A stretch of 48,780 bases of DNA. Origin: Tissierellia bacterium. Lineage in GTDB: Bacteria > Bacillota > Clostridia > Tissierellales > Tepidimicrobiaceae. The position numbers and the translations under genes are program-made. The notes below the pieces were generated by a model, which saw only the letters and a list, made by a program, of their open reading frames with translations, was not told where the DNA came from and did not search any database. The DNA lies in NCBI GenBank assembly GCA_012728595.1, contig JAAYEU010000063.1, positions 1 to 48,780 of the forward strand. The letters run 5' to 3'. Shown piece by piece: positions 18,221 through 27,622 of this stretch; within the stretch, counting starts at the first letter, position 1; each line of letters begins with the position of its first letter.

Positions 18221-19198
18221 ATGGATGAAAAAGAGATAGGGATATATGAGGATGTTCTTGAGTTTATTAGTTTAGGGCTAAGCCATATTTTAAAGCGAAT
18301 TCCAGATACAAGCAAAAGCAAGGTGGAAGAAATTAGGCTTAGATATGGTGCTCCTCTTAATATATATATATCTAATAGTGATTATTTTGTTACTGAGGAA
18401 GGTCGATTGACCACGGAAGCCTCCCAAGGTAGGATAGTGGGAAAGAAAGATATAATGGAAACCTTTCAACTTATTAGCAATTATTCTGTTTACGCCTTTG
18501 AAGAAGAGATGAAAAACGGTTTTATTACTCTAAAAGGAGGACATAGAGTAGGATTAGGAGGCAAGGTCTTATATGGAGTTAATGGAATTGAGACCATAAA
18601 GGATATATCTTCATTAAATATAAGGATAGCTAGAGAAAAAAGGGGAGTTTCAGAAAAGCTTATAAAATTTATAACAGATGGACCTAACAAAGTTTACAAT
18701 ACCTTAATAGTCTCTCCGCCTCAATGTGGCAAAACTACAATGTTAAGAGATTTAATAAGGATTTTAAGCAATGGTGATAGATTATTAGGTTTAAGAGGCA
18801 TGAAAGTAGGTGTGATTGACGAAAGATTTGAATTGGCTGGCGTATATAATGGAATGCCTCAATTTGATATCGGTATGAGAACTGATGTATTAGCTGGATG
18901 TAATAAAAGAGATGGAACTATTATGTTAATTAGGGCTATGTCACCAGATGTAATAGCTATGGATGAAATAGGAAGTATTCATGATGTTGAAGCAATTCAT
19001 GAAGCCATTAAAGCGGGAATAAGAATATTAGCTACCATACATGGTGATGATTTAGATGACTTGATTTCCAAGAGAAGTTTAAAGATATTGCTCGAAGAAA
19101 AGGTATTTAAGAGATATATATTTTTAGATAATTCCAAGGGGGTTGGTACTGTAAAGGACATAATAGATGGAAATACTTTCAAATCTATATATAAATGA
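18221..19198 (+). CDS. spoIIIAA: Stage III sporulation protein AA (secretion-like ATPase)
   Basis: VEEIRLRYGAPLNIYI, Walker A SPPQCGKTTMLRDLIR, VIDERFELAG, MSPDVIAMDEIG. Confidence 0.95.
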   Translation: MDEKEIGIYEDVLEFISLGLSHILKRIPDTSKSKVEEIRLRYGAPLNIYISNSDYFVTEEGRLTTEASQGRIVGKKDIMETFQLISNYSVYAFEEEMKNGFITLKGGHRVGLGGKVLYGVNGIETIKDISSLNIRIAREKRGVSEKLIKFITDGPNKVYNTLIVSPPQCGKTTMLRDLIRILSNGDRLLGLRGMKVGVIDERFELAGVYNGMPQFDIGMRTDVLAGCNKRDGTIMLIRAMSPDVIAMDEIGSIHDVEAIHEAIKAGIRILATIHGDDLDDLISKRSLKILLEEKVFKRYIFLDNSKGVGTVKDIIDGNTFKSIYK

Positions 19199-19213
19199 AA
19201 AGGAAGGATTACT

Positions 19214-19738
19214 ATGCCATTAGTAAAATTATTTGGAAGTATTCTGATTATTATCTCTACAAGCTTAATCGGATTTTATTATGGAGGTAAATATACCGAC
19301 AGGTTATCTAATCTCATATACCTAGAACAGTGCTTCAAGATACTTGAAACTGAAATAGTATATGGAGCTAATCCTTTGCCAGAAGCATTAACAAATGTAT
19401 ATAAAAAGGGAAACAAGAAAGTGTCATTTGTCTTTAAAGAGATTAGTGACCATCTAAAAGCCAATAAAAATGGAGATCTTTTTCAAAGTTTTTATAGTGT
19501 AGTAGGAATATTAAGAAATAGCTTAAGCTTAAAGGATGAAGATATCGAGCTTTTTTTATCCCTGGGAAGAGTATTAGGCTCTTCAGATAGAAAAGACCAA
19601 GAAAAGAATTTTAACTTCCTATTTAAACAGATTAGCGTATTGCAGAGGGAGGCTAAAATTGAAAAGGATAAAAATGAAAAGCTATATAAAAATTTAGGAA
19701 TCTTATCTGGTATTACCATCTTAATAATATTGTTGTAG
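19214..19738 (+). CDS. spoIIIAB: Stage III sporulation protein AB
   Basis: Position; N- and C-terminal TMs; LEQCFKILETEIVYGANPLPEAL. Confidence 0.93.
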   Translation: MPLVKLFGSILIIISTSLIGFYYGGKYTDRLSNLIYLEQCFKILETEIVYGANPLPEALTNVYKKGNKKVSFVFKEISDHLKANKNGDLFQSFYSVVGILRNSLSLKDEDIELFLSLGRVLGSSDRKDQEKNFNFLFKQISVLQREAKIEKDKNEKLYKNLGILSGITILIILL

Positions 19739-19751
19739 AGGAGAGTAAGTT

Positions 19752-19949
19752 ATGAGTATAGATTTGGTGTTTAAAATAGCTAGCGTAGGAATATTATTAG
19801 GCGTTCTTCATACAGTTTTAGAAAAAGCGGGCAAGGAGGAATTTGCCTATATAACTACTTTGGTAGGGGTTGTAATAGTTTTTGGTATGGTCATAGGACT
19901 TATAGCTAAATTATTTGATAACATAAAAACCCTATTTCAATTATATTAA
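19752..19949 (+). CDS. spoIIIAC: Stage III sporulation protein AC
   Basis: 65 aa, FKIASVGILLGVLHTVLEKAGKEEFAY. Confidence 0.95.
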   Translation: MSIDLVFKIASVGILLGVLHTVLEKAGKEEFAYITTLVGVVIVFGMVIGLIAKLFDNIKTLFQLY

Positions 19950-20354
19950 ATGGGAAGTGAAATTATGGAGATTTTACGGATTGTAGGTATAGGCATTGTA
20001 TCAACAATACTAGCAGTTTTAGTCAGGAGAAGCAACAGTTCGGAATTTGCTATCTTTATCAGTTTAGCTACAGGAATAATAATCTTTTTCATGATAATGG
20101 ATAAATTGGTGTACGTAGTTGACACATTAAACCAGCTGGTAAAGAAAACAAATATACAGATTACCTATTTTTCCACTATACTTAAAATCATAGGTATTGC
20201 ATACATAGTTGAGTTTGGAGCTCAAATATCTAGAGATGCAGGAGAAGATGCAATAGCATCTAAGATAGAATTGGCTGGAAAGGTAATAATAATGGTCCTA
20301 GCCATACCCATTATGTTAGCCCTATTAGAATTGATAATCAAATTACTTCCCTAA
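19950..20354 (+). CDS. spoIIIAD: Stage III sporulation protein AD
   Basis: Position, multi-TM, YIVEFGAQISRDAGEDAIASKIELAGK. Confidence 0.95.
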   Translation: MGSEIMEILRIVGIGIVSTILAVLVRRSNSSEFAIFISLATGIIIFFMIMDKLVYVVDTLNQLVKKTNIQITYFSTILKIIGIAYIVEFGAQISRDAGEDAIASKIELAGKVIIMVLAIPIMLALLELIIKLLP

Positions 20355-20356
20355 AG

Positions 20357-21553
20357 GTGAATAAAATGAAGAATAAAATATTGAGATTACTAATAATAAT
20401 GGTAATATTAATTTTTTCCTTTAATAATTTTGTTCAAGCAGAAGATGATAGATATATTTCTGTAACAGACAAATTATTAAGGGAACAATTAGAAATTTTA
20501 AATGTAGGTGAATTGGAATTAATATTAGAAGATATACTAAGGGGGAATGAGTCTTTTGTACCTAGGGTGAATTTGAGAGAAGACATTTTATCCTTGGTAA
20601 AAGGTGAAAAAAAAATAGATTCAGGGCAGCTTATAAAAGGGATAGCTAAACTTTTTTTTAATGAAATATACAACAATTTAAATTTAATTATTCAAATACT
20701 CATAATTACTATTGCCTGCGCCTTTTTGACCAATTTACAAACTACTTTTGAAAAGGATACGGTTTCTCAACTAGCCCATTACGCCTGTTATGTTATATTA
20801 GCAATGCAAATAATGAATAGCTTTAACTTAGCTTTAGAATTAGGGAAAAACACAGTGGAAAATATGGTTAAATTTATGCAATTATTGTTACCTGCCTTAC
20901 TAACCCTATTAACAGCTATTGGTGGGGTAACATCTAGGACAATCTTTCATCCGGTATTGATTGGAGCTGTGAATATTATTGGTACTTTGATAAAGGACAT
21001 AGTTTTTCCATTGATATTCTTTACTTTTATAATAAGTGTAATTGGTAATATATCCCAGAAGGTTCAATTTTCAAAGTTATCTCAGTTGATGCGCCAAATT
21101 ATAATAGTAATTATTAGTGCTTCTTTTACAGTTTTCATCGGGATAATTACCATGTATGGATTAGGTGCAAATATAGATGGGGTTACGATTAGGACGGCTA
21201 AGTTTGCTGTAGATAACTTTATACCAATAATAGGTAAATTTTTATCTGACGCAATGGAAGTAGTAGTTGGCTGTTCTTCAATATTAAAAAATGGTGTAGG
21301 AATAGTGGGGCTGTTAAGCTTGTTTTTAATATGTGTAGTACCTGCAATAAAAATAATAATTATTATCTTTATTTACAAAACTGTAGCAGCCTTAGTTGAG
21401 CCTATAGCCTCTATTAACATATCAAACTTTTATAGCCAGGTGGCTAATTCCTTATTATTGATTTTGGTAGGCATCCTTTCTGTAGCGACCATGTTTTTCA
21501 TAACTATAACGGTAATAGTAGAAGCTGGAAATGCCACCATGATGCTAAGGTAG
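20357..21553 (+). CDS. spoIIIAE: Stage III sporulation protein AE (GTG 20357 or ATG 20366 start)
   Basis: Signal peptide, multi-TM protein in spoIIIA order; C-terminal VEPIASINISNFYSQVANSLL. Confidence 0.93.
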   Translation: MNKMKNKILRLLIIMVILIFSFNNFVQAEDDRYISVTDKLLREQLEILNVGELELILEDILRGNESFVPRVNLREDILSLVKGEKKIDSGQLIKGIAKLFFNEIYNNLNLIIQILIITIACAFLTNLQTTFEKDTVSQLAHYACYVILAMQIMNSFNLALELGKNTVENMVKFMQLLLPALLTLLTAIGGVTSRTIFHPVLIGAVNIIGTLIKDIVFPLIFFTFIISVIGNISQKVQFSKLSQLMRQIIIVIISASFTVFIGIITMYGLGANIDGVTIRTAKFAVDNFIPIIGKFLSDAMEVVVGCSSILKNGVGIVGLLSLFLICVVPAIKIIIIIFIYKTVAALVEPIASINISNFYSQVANSLLLILVGILSVATMFFITITVIVEAGNATMMLR

Positions 21554-21557
21554 GTGA

Positions 21558-22190
21558 TTGAATGGGGTAATGGAGTTATTAAAATTATGGGTTAAAGATA
21601 TAGCAATTATATTTGTACTGATAAGCTTAATAGAGATTATCCTTCCTAATGACAACATGAAAAGGTACATAGACATGGTAACCGGCTTGTTGGTACTAAC
21701 AGTGATCATATCCCCATTTGTTAAATTTATTCAAAGGGATTTTAGTCTTGATAGAGAGGTTTTAAATCTGGCAGTTCAGCAAATTAATGCAGATTATACT
21801 GACGATCCAAAACTATTGGAACTACAGGAAAAACAGATTAAAGATATGTATATCGGTATAATAAAAGAAGAAATCCTTGAATTTGTAAATACATCAACAG
21901 AGTGTGAAATTGATTCTATTAACTTATCCATATATGAAGAAGAAAAAAATTATGGTCAAATCAAGGAAGTAGAAATTGTACTGAGGCAAATAAAAGAAAA
22001 ACCCAATTCGGAAGCTACCATAACGGTGGGTAAAATAGAAGAAATACACATTGGTGATAGAAAAGAAAAAGAAAGGGATATTAAGGAGCTAGAAAATGAT
22101 GAGTTAATAGAATCGCTTCATGAAAAGTTTAATATCCCTAAAGACAATATAAAAGTTTTTATATATGAGGAAGGTGAAAAGGATGGATAA
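21558..22190 (+). CDS. spoIIIAF: Stage III sporulation protein AF (start TTG 21558 or ATG 21570)
   Basis: Order; IILPNDNMKRYIDMVTGLLVLTVIISPFVKF. Confidence 0.9.
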   Translation: MNGVMELLKLWVKDIAIIFVLISLIEIILPNDNMKRYIDMVTGLLVLTVIISPFVKFIQRDFSLDREVLNLAVQQINADYTDDPKLLELQEKQIKDMYIGIIKEEILEFVNTSTECEIDSINLSIYEEEKNYGQIKEVEIVLRQIKEKPNSEATITVGKIEEIHIGDRKEKERDIKELENDELIESLHEKFNIPKDNIKVFIYEEGEKDG

Positions 22191-22764
22191 ACTAATTGAA
22201 AGGATAAAAGAATATCTAAATAAATTGGATAATAAAGAATTGATCAGGAATTTATTCATATTACTTATTATTGGCATCATACTTATTATATTAGCGGATG
22301 TTTTTATTCAGGGAAATAGTGATGACATTTCTAACTCCTATTCCGAGAATGAGTACAAGAATTCACTAATAGGGGAAAAGGATTATGCCTTAATATTGGA
22401 AGAAAAATTAGAAGATATATTAAGCCAATTGAAGGGAGTAGGCTCTGTGAAGGTGATGATAACCTTAGAGGATACTGTGGAGAAAGTTCCAGCCTTTAAC
22501 ACCACAACAAACAATGAAACTACCAATGAAATAGATTCCCAAGGAGGTACCAGAGAAATAGTAAGGGAGGATATGACTATACAAGTCGTTACAAATACTG
22601 AAGGCTCTGTAATTGTATTAAAAGAAATAAAACCAACTGTCAAGGGAGTAATAGTAATAGCTGAAGGAGCAGAGGATTTAGAGGTAAAAGAAAAGTTGTA
22701 TGAAGCTGTTAAAACTGTGCTGGGGATACCCGGCAATAAAGTTGAAATTTATGCGAGTAAATAG
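22183..22764 (+). CDS. spoIIIAG: Stage III sporulation protein AG
   Basis: Order; LEEKLEDILSQLKGVGSVKVMITLEDT, KPTVKGVIVIAEGAEDLEVKEKLYEAVKTVLGIPGNKVEI. Confidence 0.95.
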   Translation: MDKLIERIKEYLNKLDNKELIRNLFILLIIGIILIILADVFIQGNSDDISNSYSENEYKNSLIGEKDYALILEEKLEDILSQLKGVGSVKVMITLEDTVEKVPAFNTTTNNETTNEIDSQGGTREIVREDMTIQVVTNTEGSVIVLKEIKPTVKGVIVIAEGAEDLEVKEKLYEAVKTVLGIPGNKVEIYASK

Positions 22765-22773
22765 GAGGGATAA

Positions 22774-23439
22774 ATGATGTTTTCTATGAAAAAGCCGGCA
22801 ATAATTGTCTTGTTGTTAATACTATTGGTGTTTACAGTTTTTTTAAATCATAATTTGACTAAGCAAGCCTTATCCAGGGTCTCAAATGACTATCAGAAAT
22901 ATGAGGAGATGGAGCTAGCTAGGGAGTTTTATGATGAGGAAAAGGGGCTTGTTGCAACCATTTCAGAAGGGAATGATAACAATGAAATAGAAATATTGGA
23001 TACAAACAAGCTTGAAAACATAGAAGAGATGAGCAAGTATACTGATGATTCTATTGAAGAAACTATTAGTAGTGAAGATAGCTTAATGTCCAGTAATTAT
23101 TACATTGAGCAGAGATTATCGAGAGATAAGTTAAGAGCCAATCTTATCGATAGGTTAAATGAGATAGTTAATAATGATAACACCAGTGATGAAATGAGAA
23201 ATGAAGCTCAGAAAAAAATAATGGATATAGGGGAAGTTTCACAAAAAGAGCTGTTAATAGAGGGATTAGTAAAAGCTAAGGGATTTGATGATGTACTAGT
23301 ATTTTTAACTGAGGAGAATGCAAGAATTGTAGTTTCGGCTGATGAACTTACAGAACAGGATATAGCAAAAATATTAGAGGTGGTTATAACTGAAACTGGA
23401 CTAGATGCATCCAATATAAAAATCATGGAAAAAAAATAG
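22774..23439 (+). CDS. spoIIIAH: Stage III sporulation protein AH
   Basis: YYIEQRLSRDKLRANLIDRLNEIVNN ... GFDDVLVFLTEENARIVVSADELTEQDIAKI. Confidence 0.95.
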   Translation: MMFSMKKPAIIVLLLILLVFTVFLNHNLTKQALSRVSNDYQKYEEMELAREFYDEEKGLVATISEGNDNNEIEILDTNKLENIEEMSKYTDDSIEETISSEDSLMSSNYYIEQRLSRDKLRANLIDRLNEIVNNDNTSDEMRNEAQKKIMDIGEVSQKELLIEGLVKAKGFDDVLVFLTEENARIVVSADELTEQDIAKILEVVITETGLDASNIKIMEKK

Positions 23440-23445
23440 AATCAA

Positions 23446-23474
23446 TTGTAAAAACATAAGCCCTCTGATATAAT
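23446..23474 (+). promoter_or_regulatory. SigA-type promoter upstream of asp23
   Basis: TTGTAA -17 nt- TATAAT with TGa extended -10. Confidence 0.65.
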
Positions 23475-23509
23475 TACTCTAAGGAGTTTCACAAATAGGA
23501 GGTATTAAT

Positions 23510-23908
23510 ATGACGGAGTTGTCCAGTAATGATAAAATCAAGCATGGTACAGTAAAAATTGCCAACGAAGTTGTGTCAGTAATCGCAGGTTTAGCTGCAA
23601 CCGAAATTGAAGGTGTAACCAGTATGAGTGGAGGAATTACAGGAGATATTACAGAGATGTTAGGTATGAAAAACCTTTCCAAGGGTGTAAAAGTTGAGGT
23701 AGGTGAAAAAGAAACAGCTATTGACATATATATAATAGTGGAATATGGTTATAAAATTTCAGAAGTAGCCAGCAAGGTACAACAAAACGTAAAGGATGCA
23801 GTGGAAACTATGACCGGTCTAAAAGTTGTAGAAGTTAACGTCAATGTACAAGGAGTTAATATACCCAAGGAAGAGTCTAAAATAGAGGCTGAAACAAGAG
23901 TAAAATAA
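23510..23908 (+). CDS. Asp23/Gls24 family envelope stress protein
   Basis: GTVKIANEVVSVIAGLAATEIEGVTSMSGG; VNVNVQGV. Confidence 0.95.
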   Translation: MTELSSNDKIKHGTVKIANEVVSVIAGLAATEIEGVTSMSGGITGDITEMLGMKNLSKGVKVEVGEKETAIDIYIIVEYGYKISEVASKVQQNVKDAVETMTGLKVVEVNVNVQGVNIPKEESKIEAETRVK

Positions 23909-23913
23909 TATAT

Positions 23914-23938
23914 TTACCCTCTGATTATCAGAGGGTAA
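23914..23938. other. Intergenic 11-bp stem-loop
   Basis: TTACCCTCTGA-TTA-TCAGAGGGTAA between asp23 and amaP; only a short T stretch follows. Confidence 0.75.
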
Positions 23939-23967
23939 TTTAAATATATCTGGGAGGGGTATCCTTT

Positions 23968-24516
23968 ATGTATTTTTTGGACAATGCTATTCTAGTTATA
24001 TTATCGATTCTTTTAATCTTAACTTCAGTGTTTGTGGTGGTTTACTCATTAGGGGGAGATAGATTTATATCAATGGATACTTTAATCGATATTGCTGAGC
24101 TGATTAAGGGTAACTATACTTATGCTATAATTGGACTAGCTATTCTGCTATTAAGCATAAGAATGTTAATAGTAGGATTGAAAATCAATAGAAATACAGC
24201 TAAAACTACCTACTTAGTTCAGCGAACAGATCATGGGGAAGTGTGTATTTCCTCTGAAACAATTATAGGATTAGTAGAAAACGTTTCAAATAAATTTACT
24301 AGTGTAAAGAATATTATAACTAAGGTAAATATTTTGGAGGGGCAAGTTTTTATAGACCTAAAGGGGGAAGTCAACCCAGAAACAAATATACCTGAGACTA
24401 TTAAAGACTTACAAAATAAGATTAAGGAACATGTTGAAAATTCAACAGGGGCAACTGTAGGTGAAATCAAAGTTGTTATCAGCAGGGTAACAAAAACTAT
24501 GAGAAATGTAAAATGA
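23968..24516 (+). CDS. amaP: Alkaline shock response membrane anchor protein AmaP
   Basis: Two N-terminal TMs followed by Asp23-like domain; adjacent to asp23 and DUF2273. Confidence 0.88.
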   Translation: MYFLDNAILVILSILLILTSVFVVVYSLGGDRFISMDTLIDIAELIKGNYTYAIIGLAILLLSIRMLIVGLKINRNTAKTTYLVQRTDHGEVCISSETIIGLVENVSNKFTSVKNIITKVNILEGQVFIDLKGEVNPETNIPETIKDLQNKIKEHVENSTGATVGEIKVVISRVTKTMRNVK

Positions 24517-24533
24517 TTATGGGGTGTATGTAA

Positions 24534-24779
24534 TTGTTTAGGGAATTGATGGAGGAATTAGTTCTATATATAAAGAACAATAGAGATAAGGTCTTAGGTG
24601 GTTTTTTTGGCTTTTTATTTGGTATACTAGTACTTAGAATTGGCTTTTTTAAAACAATATTCCTTTTTATGACAACCTACATAGGCTATATTATAGGCAG
24701 TAAATCCTACACACTTAATGATATAAAAGAAATTTTATTTAGATTATTTTCATATAAAAATGATTCTAATATGTACTAG
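24534..24779 (+). CDS. DUF2273 small membrane protein
   Basis: NRDKVLGGFFGFLFGILVLRIGFFKTIFLFMTTYIGYIIG. Confidence 0.85.
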   Translation: MFRELMEELVLYIKNNRDKVLGGFFGFLFGILVLRIGFFKTIFLFMTTYIGYIIGSKSYTLNDIKEILFRLFSYKNDSNMY

Positions 24780-24807
24780 TTATTATTCTAAAATGGGGAG
24801 GATAAAA

Positions 24808-25218
24808 ATGGGTAGAAGGTACGCTAGAGAATCAACAATGAAATTGTTATATCAAATGGAAATTAACTCTGATTTTTCTGCCAACATAATTAATTCTTTT
24901 TTTGAAAATAACTCTTTCACTTCAAATGAAAGAGAATACATAGAAGATGCAGTGCATACCATAGTTGAAAACATAGATATAATCGATAAACATATAGAGG
25001 AAAATCTGGAGGGCTGGGAATTACATAGATTAGCTAAAATAGATTTATGTATACTCAGAATAGCAATTTATGAAATAATATATAGAGAGGATATCCCTAT
25101 TGAAGTATCCATTAATGAAGCCATAGAAATTGGGAAGACTTACAGCACCTATGAATCTTCAAAGTTCATCAATGGAGTACTAGGAGGATTTGTTAGAAGA
25201 AGGGATAAAAATGGATAA
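24808..25218 (+). CDS. nusB: Transcription antitermination factor NusB
   Basis: GRRYARESTMKLLYQME ... IPIEVSINEAIEIGKTYSTYESSKFINGVLGG. Listed ORF start 24760 is upstream of likely start. Confidence 0.95.
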   Translation: MGRRYARESTMKLLYQMEINSDFSANIINSFFENNSFTSNEREYIEDAVHTIVENIDIIDKHIEENLEGWELHRLAKIDLCILRIAIYEIIYREDIPIEVSINEAIEIGKTYSTYESSKFINGVLGGFVRRRDKNG

Positions 25219-26170
25219 CAAATATTATGTTGGGATCGATACATCAGCTTATACTACCTCTCTTGCTGTAATTGATGAAGACAACAATATAGTTTTAGAC
25301 TTAAGAAAAATGTTAAGAGTAAAAGATGGTAAGAAAGGTTTAAGACAGCAAGAAGCTGTTTTCCAACATATAAAAAATTTACCCCACTTAATTGAGGAAA
25401 TGGTAGAAAAAATAGATATTAATAGAATTCATACCGTTTCCTGTAGCAGTAGACCTCGAGGCCTAGAGGGTTCTTATATGCCAGTTTTTATCACTGGTCA
25501 AGGTCAAGCATATATTCTATCTAAAATACTTAAAACTGAATTTAGGGAATATAGTCATCAAGAAGGTCATATTGGTGCTGGAATAATGGGTAGTCCTTTG
25601 TTAAATAGCGAAGAATTTCTTAGTCTCCATATATCTGGTGGCACCACTGAATTGCTACTAGTTGAAAATAAGAATAATAAAATGACAATTGACATAATTG
25701 GTGGAACTTTAGATATCAGCTTGGGACAGCTGGTAGATAGAATTGGGGTAAAATTAGGCTTTAAGTTTCCCTGTGGTAAGAAGATGGACGATATTTCTCA
25801 GAAGGGTAGCCTTTTGGACAGAAGGGTTCCAATTAGCATCAGTAATAAAACTTGGTTTAATCTATCTGGTCTAGAAAATTACTTTTCTAACTTAATCGAT
25901 AGCAAGGATTATAAGGTTGAAGACATAATATTAACCCTTTTTAATACAGCATCTAGCATACTCTATAAAGTTATCAGCAATGCATATGAGGAATTTGGAT
26001 TAAAGGACATTCTAATAACTGGTGGCGTTTCAGCCAATAGTTATATTAGAGACTATTTGAAAAGAAGGCTTAATAATATGGACCTATATTTTGCTTCCAG
26101 GAAATTGAGTACAGATAACGGGGTTGGTGTAGCATTCTTAGGGAAAGAAAGATATTTAGTAGGTGATTGA
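25211..26170 (+). CDS. TsaD/Kae1-like glycoprotease paralog (M22 family)
   Basis: YVGIDTSAYTTSLAVID, HQEGH metal motif, SLHISGGTTELL, ITGGVSANSYIRDYL. Confidence 0.88.
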   Translation: MDNKYYVGIDTSAYTTSLAVIDEDNNIVLDLRKMLRVKDGKKGLRQQEAVFQHIKNLPHLIEEMVEKIDINRIHTVSCSSRPRGLEGSYMPVFITGQGQAYILSKILKTEFREYSHQEGHIGAGIMGSPLLNSEEFLSLHISGGTTELLLVENKNNKMTIDIIGGTLDISLGQLVDRIGVKLGFKFPCGKKMDDISQKGSLLDRRVPISISNKTWFNLSGLENYFSNLIDSKDYKVEDIILTLFNTASSILYKVISNAYEEFGLKDILITGGVSANSYIRDYLKRRLNNMDLYFASRKLSTDNGVGVAFLGKERYLVGD

Positions 26171-27395
26171 TGTGAATACTAAACCTTTAAAGGTAAGTGA
26201 GGTTAACCAATACATAAAGAGGGTTATAGCTGGAGACTGGCTATTATCTAATATACGTGTTGAAGGAGAAATCTCAAATTTTAAACATCACTATAGTGGC
26301 CATATGTACTTTTCGCTGAAAGATGAAAGAGGGAAGCTAAAATGTGTGATGTTTAAAAATGACAATCGACATATAAATTTTGATATTAAAGATGGTTTAA
26401 ATGTAATATGTAATGGTTATATTTCTGTGTATGAGAGGGAAGGAGATTATCAGCTCTATGTAAAGGAAATTGAGAAAAGTGGAATTGGCAACTTATATAT
26501 AGCTTTTGAGGAATTAAAGAGAAAATTAGAGAGAGAAGGGCTATTTGATGAGGAAAACAAAAAACCATTACCTACCTTTCCCATGAAAATAGGTATTGTA
26601 ACTTCTTCTACTGGGGCAGCAATTAAAGACATAATTACCGTAATTAAAAGAAGGTTTCCTTTAGCGGATATGATAATATATCCCGTATTAGTACAAGGAC
26701 CACAAGCACCCTTTGAAATATGTAAAGGACTAGAAAGCTTGGACAAGAGAGGGGATATAGATGTAATTATTACCGGAAGGGGAGGGGGATCAATTGAGGA
26801 GCTATTTGCTTTTAATGATGAAAAGGTAGCAAGGACCATATATAATATGGATACACCCGTTATTTCAGCGGTAGGCCACGAGACAGATTTTACAATAGCC
26901 GATTTTGTTGCAGATCTAAGGGCACCAACTCCTTCAGCTGCAGCGGAGCTGGCGACTCCAGAGAGAGAAAAACTAATTGAAGATTTACAGGGCAAATTCG
27001 TTAGGCTATCCAATTCATATAGATACTTACTAAACGATCATAATGTAAGATTAATGTATATTAAGAGGAGTTTAGACTTTTATAATCCTCTTTACCAGTT
27101 ACAAGAAAAAATTCAGGAATTAGATGGTCTGTTTAAAAGGCTTAATCAAGTTTTAGATAGGAAAATTGAATATGAAAAAAATAGATTATCTAATTTAATC
27201 AACAAGCTAAACCTACTAAATCCAACTACATCTTTAGATAGGGGTTACAGCATTCTCTTGGATAAAGACGGCAATATGATTACTACAATTGCCAGTGTAG
27301 CAGACAAAGACGAGCTTAGATTATTGTTAAAAGATGGTATTATTCATGTGAAGGTTGTTAATATTTGTAAAGGGGAGTTTTGTCATGACCAATAG
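26163..27395 (+). CDS. xseA: Exodeoxyribonuclease VII large subunit
   Basis: LKVSEVNQYIKRVI, SGHMYFSLKDERGKLKCVMF, VIITGRGGGSIEELFAFNDE, SAVGHETDFTIADFVADLRAPTPSAAAEL. Confidence 0.97.
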   Translation: MIDVNTKPLKVSEVNQYIKRVIAGDWLLSNIRVEGEISNFKHHYSGHMYFSLKDERGKLKCVMFKNDNRHINFDIKDGLNVICNGYISVYEREGDYQLYVKEIEKSGIGNLYIAFEELKRKLEREGLFDEENKKPLPTFPMKIGIVTSSTGAAIKDIITVIKRRFPLADMIIYPVLVQGPQAPFEICKGLESLDKRGDIDVIITGRGGGSIEELFAFNDEKVARTIYNMDTPVISAVGHETDFTIADFVADLRAPTPSAAAELATPEREKLIEDLQGKFVRLSNSYRYLLNDHNVRLMYIKRSLDFYNPLYQLQEKIQELDGLFKRLNQVLDRKIEYEKNRLSNLINKLNLLNPTTSLDRGYSILLDKDGNMITTIASVADKDELRLLLKDGIIHVKVVNICKGEFCHDQ

Positions 27396-27618
27396 AAACT
27401 TGTCTTATGAAGAGGCATTAAAGGAGTTAGAGCAGATAATTGAGGAGTTAGAGGAGGACAATCTGTCCTTAAAGGATTCATTAGAAAAATTTAAAAGAGG
27501 GGTTTTCCTATATAATTATTGTAATGAGATCTTAAGAAATGTAGAAGGTGAAATAAAAATACTAATTGAGGATGAAAATGGCGATTTAGAAGAAAAGGAT
27601 TTTTACCTGGAGGTATAG
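27385..27618 (+). CDS. xseB: Exodeoxyribonuclease VII small subunit
   Basis: LSYEEALKELEQIIEELEEDNLSLKDSLEKFKRGV; overlaps xseA end. Confidence 0.95.
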   Translation: MTNRNLSYEEALKELEQIIEELEEDNLSLKDSLEKFKRGVFLYNYCNEILRNVEGEIKILIEDENGDLEEKDFYLEV

Positions 27619-27622
27619 TTAG

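Noticed and set aside
26456-27013. 185-aa minus-strand ORF opposite xseA
   Set aside because: Antisense to xseA, no domain signature.
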